DNA of 12,757 nucleotides from JBGTBQ01 sp041749275 (GTDB taxonomy: Bacteria > Acidobacteriota > Blastocatellia > Pyrinomonadales > Pyrinomonadaceae). Below, piece by piece: positions 7,675 through 12,757 of this stretch; position 1 is the stretch's first letter, and every line of letters starts with the position of its first letter. Position numbers and translations under genes: made by a program. The stretch lies in the NCBI GenBank assembly GCA_041749275.1, contig JBGTBQ010000377.1, forward strand, positions 1-12,757. The letters run 5' to 3'. The notes under the pieces are model-generated. The model had not been told where the DNA came from, did not search any database, and was given only the letters and a program-made list of their open reading frames with translations.

Positions 7675-7691
7675 TAATCAATAACCATATC

Positions 7692-7720
7692 TTGACACTC
7701 GCGCCTACACAATTGTTTCT
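7692..7720 (+). promoter_or_regulatory. Possible promoter for the TPR-like gene
   Basis: A perfect TTGACA (7692-7697) stands just after the terminator. The -10 is weak: GTTTCT at 7715-7720 with 17-base spacing, inside TTGTTTCTTAT. The -35 and the following bases match the promoter at 4894 (14 of 15 from TCTTGACA to TCGCGC). If used, the leader would be about 250 bases and include heptamer repeat C. Confidence 0.4.
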
Positions 7721-7800
7721 TATGCCGTCGCTCGCCTGCCACCGTTTGTTCGCCGCCGGCCTCCCCTGTTACCCTACGCGGGAAAAAGGAAGAAGGATAA

Positions 7801-7857
7801 AGAATGAAGGATGAAAAGAGGTTTTCCTGTCATCTCTCATCCTTCATCCTTCATCCC
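7801..7857. repeat. Inverted tandem heptamer repeat C (TCATCCT)
   Basis: The right arm is TCATCCT, TCATCCT, TCATCCC (7837-7857). The left arm carries the reverse complement in a shorter form: ATGAAGGATGAA at 7804-7815 pairs perfectly with 7843-7854, with weaker pairing around it. The loop is 27 bases. It lies between the terminator of the protease operon and the TPR-like gene; nothing else is recognisable in 7858-7964. Confidence 0.72.
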
Positions 7858-7973
7858 TTCAAACGGGCATCCGCCGGCACGGCGCACGGCATCTTTATGT
7901 TGTCCCGCCATGAGCCGAAAGGCGCGCACCGATAGCGAATATCTTGAAGCGTAACGATTCAATCGGAAGATTT

Positions 7974-9878
7974 ATGAAGAAGCAGTTATTGATAGTTTCA
8001 ATCGCCGCGCTGTGGTGCGGCTCGTCCGCCGCCTTCGCGCAGGCGAAGCCGGATACGACGCCGCGGCCCCGCGCGGCGCAGCAGCAGCAGCGGCAACAGC
8101 CGCCGCCGCGCCCCGTCCAGCCGCGACGCCTCGATCTGGCGGACTACGGCATCCAGATCGAGCCTGACTCGCGCCTGATCGTGATGATGGCCGCGCTCGA
8201 CGCCGCCGGCTGGGACCCGACGCCGAAAGGCGCGAACCCTTCGGTCTTCCGCGAAGTCCTTCGCAAAGACCTGTTGGGACTCGATCCGAATCTGCGTGGA
8301 CGCATGAAGGATTTCTACGAGCGCCACAAGCTGAAGGACATAGCCGACAACCCCGCGACGCCACAGGACGAGACCGTGCGCTACACGCCCGCCGATCAGG
8401 TCGCCGCTTACGTGTCGGTCGCTTACGCGCTCGGACCGGCGCCCTCTTTCGAAGCGCCGCCGCGCTCGGACGACCTGCCCGCGGGCGTGCTCGATGTGCT
8501 CGACTTCGTGACGCTCATGCGCGAGTTCTACCGGCAGACGGGGATGGACGGGTTGCTCCCGAAGTACGTCAGGATGCACCGCGCGGCGGGCGACGCGCTC
8601 CGCGCCCCCGTCATCGAGTTGGCCCACTTCGTGCTCTCTTATCTCAACACGCGGCCCGTGACGGAGATCGAGGAGAGGCTCTTGGCGGAAGACCCGACCA
8701 AGTCCGGCAAGAAAAAGAACGCGCCGAGAAAGACTGTCCTGCGCGTGCGCGAGCGCCGGTTCGTCATTACGCCCGATCTGTTGGCCGCGCCCGGGGCGAT
8801 CAACTTCCGCGTCATCGGCGACGACTATTTCGCCGTCACGCCCGAAGGCGCCGACCCGCGCGCCTCCGAACTGCGACGCGCCTACGTGCAGTTCGCGGTT
8901 GACCCGCTCGTGTTGCGCTTCAACCGCGAGGTCGCGGCGAAGCGGGCTGAGATCAAACAAGTCCTCGACGCGGAGGCCGCGCGTCAGGGCCGCACCGCCT
9001 CGCCCGACATGTTCCTCGCGGTCGCGCGTTCGATGGTCATCGCGGCGGACGCGCGCATGGATGCGGGCCTCCGCCTGCGCGCCCTCCAAATCGAGACGAG
9101 CAACCGCTTGCAGGCCGCAAAAGATGAACCGTCGCGCGCCGCCGTGTTAAAGGAGTCCGGGGAGCGGCAGCAGGCTATCGAGGACGAAACGACAGCACGC
9201 TTGGCCGAAGGCTACGAGCGCGGCGCCGTGCTCGCGTTCTTCTTCGCCGAGCAGTTGCGCGACATCGAGGGCGCGGGCTTCGACATCGCCAACTTCATCC
9301 CCAACATGATCGCCGCGATTGACCCGGCGCGCGAACTCAAGCGCCCCGCCGAATACGCGACGGCGGTCGCGCGCTACCGGGAGGCGCGCCGGAAGGCGCA
9401 GCAGGCGCGTGCGAGCGAAGCAGCGCTCATGACCGAGCCGGCGGAGGACGGGCGGCGGGCCGCGCTCGTCAAGTCGCTCAGGGACGTGGAAAAGCTGCTG
9501 GAACTGAAGAACTACGAAGAGGTCGAGGCGCGACTGACGGCGCTCAAGAGCGAGCATCGTGAAGACGCGCGCATCTACTTCCTGCTCGCACAGTCGGCGA
9601 GCCTTTCGGCGCAGGATGCTTTCGACGGTGCGCTTCAGGAGCAGCGTTTGAACGCCGCCCTCGGCCACTTCCGCCAAGCCATCCTCTTCTCGAAGCCCGA
9701 CACCGACCGCGCCATTGCGCTGCGCGCACACCTCGCCAGCGGGCGCATCCTCGCGCACCTCGAACGCAAAGACGAGGCCGTCAGAGAGTTCGACGCCGTG
9801 ATTGCCAAAACGAACGCGCAAGACCTCCTGCATCAAGAGGCATTGAAGGAGAAGAGAAAACTAGACGGGCCGAAATGA
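7974..9878 (+). CDS. Secreted protein of unknown function with C-terminal TPR-like region (634 aa)
   Basis: I cannot name this family. The ATG at 7974 is chosen over a TTG at 7944: GGAAG (7965-7969) lies four bases ahead, and the protein then starts with a clean signal peptide, MKKQ plus a hydrophobic core, ending in SSAAFAQ (residues 17-23). A Gln/Pro/Arg-rich linker (24-52) follows. Residues 53-320 begin LADYGIQIEPDSRLIVMMAALDAAGWD and include RVRERRFVITPDLL and LRRAYVQFAVDPLVLRFN. This arrangement faintly recalls secreted DUF4932-type proteins, but no HExxH zinc motif is present, so I make no enzyme claim. Residues 320-480 are long charged helices. Residues 494-628 form helix pairs like TPRs (KNYEEVEARLTALKSEH, RKDEAVREFDAVIAK), suggesting protein binding. 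It is probably periplasmic. It stands alone, with a REP-like block separating it from the convergent PDZ gene. Confidence 0.85.
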   Translation: MKKQLLIVSIAALWCGSSAAFAQAKPDTTPRPRAAQQQQRQQPPPRPVQPRRLDLADYGIQIEPDSRLIVMMAALDAAGWDPTPKGANPSVFREVLRKDLLGLDPNLRGRMKDFYERHKLKDIADNPATPQDETVRYTPADQVAAYVSVAYALGPAPSFEAPPRSDDLPAGVLDVLDFVTLMREFYRQTGMDGLLPKYVRMHRAAGDALRAPVIELAHFVLSYLNTRPVTEIEERLLAEDPTKSGKKKNAPRKTVLRVRERRFVITPDLLAAPGAINFRVIGDDYFAVTPEGADPRASELRRAYVQFAVDPLVLRFNREVAAKRAEIKQVLDAEAARQGRTASPDMFLAVARSMVIAADARMDAGLRLRALQIETSNRLQAAKDEPSRAAVLKESGERQQAIEDETTARLAEGYERGAVLAFFFAEQLRDIEGAGFDIANFIPNMIAAIDPARELKRPAEYATAVARYREARRKAQQARASEAALMTEPAEDGRRAALVKSLRDVEKLLELKNYEEVEARLTALKSEHREDARIYFLLAQSASLSAQDAFDGALQEQRLNAALGHFRQAILFSKPDTDRAIALRAHLASGRILAHLERKDEAVREFDAVIAKTNAQDLLHQEALKEKRKLDGPK

Positions 9879-9891
9879 GAGCAGTGATGTA

Positions 9892-9923
9892 GATTGAAAG
9901 CCCCATCCGGGGTGATTGAAAAG
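9892..9923. repeat. Small hairpin flanked by GATTGAAA direct repeats
   Basis: GATTGAAA occurs at 9892-9899 and 9914-9921, 22 bases apart. Between them CCCC (9901-9904) and GGGG (9909-9912) form a short stem with a four-base loop. It sits 13 bases after the TPR-like gene and may help end that transcript, but only a run of four A follows. Confidence 0.3.
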
Positions 9924-9988
9924 AGCCGTGTCTTCATCGCTCGGCACAAGGCCGCAATAAAAAGTCGAGTCCCGTAAAGACGGTCAGA

Positions 9989-10082
9989 ACCGCCTGCGGT
10001 AGCGGGCGGTCTATACCCTTGACCACCAGACCGCCTGCGGTAGCGGGCGGTCTATACGCTTGAACACCAGACCGCCCGCCAC
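9989..10082. repeat. REP-like 41-bp direct repeats with GC-rich hairpins
   Basis: Two 41-base units (9989-10029 and 10030-10070) match at 39 of 41 positions, and a third, truncated copy starts at 10071. Each full unit contains ACCGCCTGC, loop GGTA, GCGGGCGGT, a 9-bp stem with one G-T pair; in the second unit the stem grows to 11 bp (10028-10053). The block lies between two convergent genes, as is typical for repetitive extragenic palindromes, and could stop transcription from both sides. No transposase of the REP-associated type is in the window. Confidence 0.82.
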
Positions 10083-10114
10083 TCGTACACTCATTCGCAA
10101 ACCGCTCTCGACCG

Positions 10115-11290
10115 TTAGAGCACTCGCCCTTCAATCACCGTGTCCGGTCTCATGCGGATGGTCGTGCGCGTCGGCGCGAGGGCGCCATGTGGCATGACGA
10201 TGACGGCGCGCGGAGACGTAACGTTGACGCGCGGCGCGGCGATGGCGGCACTGGTCGCGCGCGGAGCCAAAGCAATAGCGCGCGGCGACGTGGCGGCGGC
10301 GATGCGCGGCGCGGCGTAGAGGCCGGGGCCGAACTGGAAGGACTGCGGCTGTCGTCGCTCCGGCGTGAGCTTGATGGTGCGGCGCTGCTTGTCGCGCATG
10401 ATTGTCAGCGTCACCTCGCCCTCTTCCTTACGGTTGATGAGGCGCGAGAGGTCGCCCGACTCTTTGAGCGGCTCGCCCTCGGCCTCCGTGACGACATCGC
10501 CGGCCCGGAGACCGGCCTTCGCCGCCGGGCTGTTCTCTTCGACCGAGTTGATGAGCACGCCATTCGAGACGCCGAAGAAATCCGCGAGCTGTTTGCCGAG
10601 CGCGCTGGTCGAGACGCCGATGCGACGCCCCGCGCCAAAAGCCAGCGAGTAGACGCCGCCGCCGCCGGGATGCTCGCGCCGCAACTCTTCGAGATGCCTC
10701 CGCAGTTCATCCCCTTTATGGCGCATCTCTTCGCCCTGCGCGCGCAACTCGTCGCCGCGTCGCAGGAACATCCCGCCCGCGAGCGGCGACGCGCCAAATC
10801 CCTCGAAAGCCTGCACAAAGTTCTCGCGCTTGCCGAGTTTGACCGTCAACTCCTGCTCCGCGCCGCCGCGCCGCACCGTGAGTCGCGCGTTGTGTTCGGG
10901 GGCCGACTCGTCAATCAGACGGTTCAGCTTCCGCACACTCGACACCTCTTCGCCGTCGAAGCGGACGATGACATCTTTCTCGCGTAGGCCCGCGCGCTCC
11001 GCCGGCCCACCCTTCACGACGCGCGTCACGGCGACGCCGCGCGGGTCGCCCGACAATCCGTAGCCGCTCATGTTCTCGCGCGTCACCTCTTCGACGTGGA
11101 CGCCGAGGAAATTATCATTACCGAAGAAGGCCGCGATGGCCGGTGCTTCCGGCGCTTCCGGCGCTTCCGGCGCGGCGGCAGCGGGTGGAGCAGGCGGGGC
11201 CGGCGGCATCTCCTGCGTCCGCACGAACGATGGCGTCACGAGGATGAAGAGCGCGGATAGCGAAAGCGTCAATTTCATATTCATGGACAT
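10115..11290 (-). CDS. Secreted double-PDZ protein (391 aa)
   Basis: The start is the ATG at 11290 (reading leftwards), with GGAGGT at 11300-11295 four bases ahead. A second ATG at 11284 is also well placed, while an in-frame GTG at 11326 lies upstream of the ribosome site. A signal peptide (residues 1-26, core LTLSLSALFILV) leads to a Pro/Ala linker with a threefold EAP repeat (42-50) encoded by a 9-bp tandem repeat. PDZ1 spans about 61-152 with the binding loop FLGV and the core GPAERAGLREKDVIVRFDG. A charged helix follows (176-207). PDZ2 spans about 222-310 with SPAAKAGLRAGDVVTEAEG. The tail is Ala/Arg-rich. These resemble the PDZ modules of HtrA/DegP proteases, but there is no trypsin-like domain or catalytic triad, so it probably binds peptides or unfolded proteins in the periplasm without cutting them. 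It is divergent from the kinase gene, with 231 bases between the two starts. Confidence 0.9.
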   Translation of the reverse strand: MSMNMKLTLSLSALFILVTPSFVRTQEMPPAPPAPPAAAAPEAPEAPEAPAIAAFFGNDNFLGVHVEEVTRENMSGYGLSGDPRGVAVTRVVKGGPAERAGLREKDVIVRFDGEEVSSVRKLNRLIDESAPEHNARLTVRRGGAEQELTVKLGKRENFVQAFEGFGASPLAGGMFLRRGDELRAQGEEMRHKGDELRRHLEELRREHPGGGGVYSLAFGAGRRIGVSTSALGKQLADFFGVSNGVLINSVEENSPAAKAGLRAGDVVTEAEGEPLKESGDLSRLINRKEEGEVTLTIMRDKQRRTIKLTPERRQPQSFQFGPGLYAAPRIAAATSPRAIALAPRATSAAIAAPRVNVTSPRAVIVMPHGALAPTRTTIRMRPDTVIEGRVL

Positions 11291-11372
11291 AGAGACCTCC
11301 GGGTGAGATTTTCCACTCTCTTGCACGCGCTTCGCCCGCGCCGGTTCCGAAATTTCGAGACGGACACGAGTA

Positions 11373-11401
11373 TTGATTAAAGCAGGGCTAATCGGTTACT
11401 C
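11373..11401 (+). promoter_or_regulatory. Possible promoter of the kinase gene in the divergent spacer
   Basis: TTGATT (11373-11378) and TTACTC (11396-11401) stand 17 bases apart, and the -10 resembles the TTACAC of the 4917 promoter. A short palindrome, TGTCG/GGGA/CGACA (11406-11419), follows directly and could be an operator or leader hairpin. I see no clear promoter for the PDZ gene on the other strand of this spacer (11291-11521). Confidence 0.3.
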
Positions 11402-11521
11402 TGGATGTCGGGGACGACACCCCGGCCAGTTTCTCGCCCCGCCCCGCTTGCCACTCTCACGGCATCAAGTTTCAGAAATCCCGCCCGCCGCGTCTCGCGC
11501 GAAGGAGTCTCCAAAAAAATC

Positions 11522-12757
11522 ATGATTCAGCCCGGCACCTTGCTCCAAAACCGCTACCGTGTATCCAAGCAAATCGGACACGGCGGCATGGGCGCCGTCT
11601 ACATCGCCACGGACGAACGCTTCCGCAGCACGGTCGCCATCAAGCAGACCTTCTTCGACGACCCGACGCTCAGTAAAGCCTTCGAGCGCGAGGCGCATCT
11701 TTTGAACCATCTGCGCCACGCCGCGCTGCCCAAAGTCAGCGACCACTTTATCGAGGAGATGGGGCAGTTCCTCGTCATGGAGTACATCGAAGGCTCCGAC
11801 TTTTCCGAGCTGCTGCACGAACGCAACGGCGCGTTTCCCCTCTCCCTCGTGCTCGAATGGGCCGACGCGCTGCTCGACGCGCTCGACTATCTGCACGCGC
11901 AGCAGCCCCCGGTCGTCCACCGTGACATCAAACCGCAGAACCTGAAACGAACGCCGCGCGGCGAAGTCGTGCTGCTCGACTTCGGGCTGGCGAAGGGCGC
12001 TCCCACCGAGGCGCTCACCGGAGCCGACGCGAGCGTCTTCGGCTACTCGCGCAACTACGCTCCGCTCGAACAGATTCAGGGCGCCGGCACCGACCCACGC
12101 AGCGACCTGTATAGCTTAGGCGCGACGCTCTATCACCTGATGACCGGCGCGCCCCCGGTTGACGCACTGACGCGCGCCACCGCCATCATCAACAACCAGC
12201 CCGACCCGCTCCGTCCCGCGCACTTCGCGCACGCGCAGGTTCCCCCTGCGGTCGGCGAAGTAATTCAACGCGCGCTCGCGCAGAACCCCGCACACCGCCC
12301 ACAGACCGCCGCCGAGATGCGCGCGGCTCTGCGCCACGCGGCCAGCGACGATGCGCGCGACGTTCAACCCATGTTGTTAGCGGCCATCACACGACAAGAT
12401 GACCCCTCGTTCTACGAGACCACGGTCTTGGAGCGGTTTGTGCATCGCGCTGACGTGCCACAGGCCGCTCCTGATGCGACACAACACGCCGCGCGCCCCA
12501 CCTCGCCGCCACCGCAATCCGCGACCGTGCTCCGCGACACGACTGTCGCCGAGACCCCGCGCCGCGCGCCGCGCCCGCGAGGTCTGACTTACACTCCATC
12601 GGCTTTCCATGAGCCGCCGCCAACGCCCGCGCGCAAGTCGTCCAAGCTGCTCGTTGCCGCCGTCGTCGCGCTGCTCGTCGCCTGCGCCTCCGTCCCTCTC
12701 CTGCTCTCACGCCGCTCCGCCGCCACGCCCGCAAGCTCCGGCGCTCAGACCGAGACG
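11522..12757 (+). CDS. Hanks-type Ser/Thr protein kinase, PknB-like, 3' end missing
   Basis: The frame runs unbroken from ATG 11522 to the window edge (412 codons). The kinase domain (about 11-275) has all key motifs: glycine loop IGHGGMGAVY (18-27), VAIK with K41, helix-C Glu at about E57, catalytic loop HRDIKPQN (133-140; catalytic D135, N140), DFG (153-155), the APE-equivalent YAPLEQ (179-184) and DLYSLG (195-200). It should therefore be active and phosphorylate Ser or Thr. A Pro/Ala/Arg-rich linker (about 300-372) leads to one predicted transmembrane segment (about 375-396), followed by the start of an outside region that is cut off. The kinase thus faces the cytoplasm and may sense something outside. 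The ribosome site AAGGAG (11502-11507) is 14 bases from the ATG, longer than usual, with an A-rich stretch between. Its partners are unknown; the RsbV-like protein is normally served by RsbW-type kinases, not by this family. Confidence 0.95.
   Translation, partial: MIQPGTLLQNRYRVSKQIGHGGMGAVYIATDERFRSTVAIKQTFFDDPTLSKAFEREAHLLNHLRHAALPKVSDHFIEEMGQFLVMEYIEGSDFSELLHERNGAFPLSLVLEWADALLDALDYLHAQQPPVVHRDIKPQNLKRTPRGEVVLLDFGLAKGAPTEALTGADASVFGYSRNYAPLEQIQGAGTDPRSDLYSLGATLYHLMTGAPPVDALTRATAIINNQPDPLRPAHFAHAQVPPAVGEVIQRALAQNPAHRPQTAAEMRAALRHAASDDARDVQPMLLAAITRQDDPSFYETTVLERFVHRADVPQAAPDATQHAARPTSPPPQSATVLRDTTVAETPRRAPRPRGLTYTPSAFHEPPPTPARKSSKLLVAAVVALLVACASVPLLLSRRSAATPASSGAQTET

Noticed and set aside
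7998..9089. Long minus-strand open frame (363 codons) opposite the TPR-like gene
   Set aside because: It is antisense to a gene with a signal peptide and ribosome site, and its translation is Arg/Glu/Val-rich without domains, as GC-rich antisense frames usually are.
9892..9921. GATTGAAA repeats, like the end of some CRISPR repeats
   Set aside because: Only two 8-base copies 22 bases apart around a small hairpin; no array structure.
9989..10082. Possible CRISPR array
   Set aside because: Only two and a bit units of 41 bases with no variable spacers; the whole unit is repeated directly, so it is a REP-like tandem.
11141..11167. 9-bp tandem repeat (GGCGCTTCC type)
   Set aside because: It is coding: it encodes the EAP triplets in the linker of the PDZ protein, so it is mentioned there rather than as a separate element.

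Overview
The window is GC-rich bacterial DNA (sampled lines are mostly 63-72% G+C), with strong Shine-Dalgarno sequences and several secreted or envelope proteins. FG-GAP repeat proteins, a Hanks-type kinase with one predicted membrane segment, an RsbW/RsbV-like pair, a PDZ-only secreted protein and many intergenic palindromes together suggest an environmental Acidobacteriota-like genome, perhaps Blastocatellia. That placement is inference; there is no rRNA or other phylogenetic marker here.

Layout: (1) 2-1486, the 3' part of an FG-GAP/VCBS beta-propeller gene that enters from the left edge. (2) 1817-4801, a large secreted protein with a C-terminal lamin-tail domain, followed by a strong hairpin and the promoter of the next gene. 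(3) 5002-5415 and 5563-5910, an anti-sigma-factor-type GHKL kinase and a STAS-domain antagonist. They look like partners in a phosphorylation-dependent switch, but no sigma factor or PP2C phosphatase is present. (4) 6226-7612, a two-gene operon of clearly lower G+C (sampled lines 37-57%): an SDH/SppA-like Clp-fold serine protease with a C-terminal zinc ribbon, then a 64-residue acidic protein. It has its own TATAAT -10 box and a textbook terminator, and is the most likely horizontally acquired part of the window. (5) 7974-9878, a secreted protein of unknown function with a C-terminal TPR-like region. (6) 10115-11290 on the minus strand, a secreted double-PDZ protein convergent with the previous gene; REP-like palindromes lie between the two. 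(7) 11522-12757, a Ser/Thr kinase divergent from the PDZ gene and cut by the right edge.

The most unusual pattern is between the genes. Three spacers (5413-5540, 5912-5966, 7801-7857) each carry tandem 7-bp repeats that return in inverted orientation, so each could form a long hairpin, yet the heptamer differs at each site. A fourth spacer (9989-10082) has a 41-bp direct repeat containing a GC-rich hairpin. The low-GC protease operon lies between the second and third heptamer sites.

Functional themes are signalling by protein phosphorylation (switch pair and kinase), envelope or secreted proteins (propeller, lamin-tail, TPR and PDZ proteins) and intracellular proteolysis (SDH-type protease). 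No transposase, integrase, CRISPR array, tRNA or rRNA was recognised.
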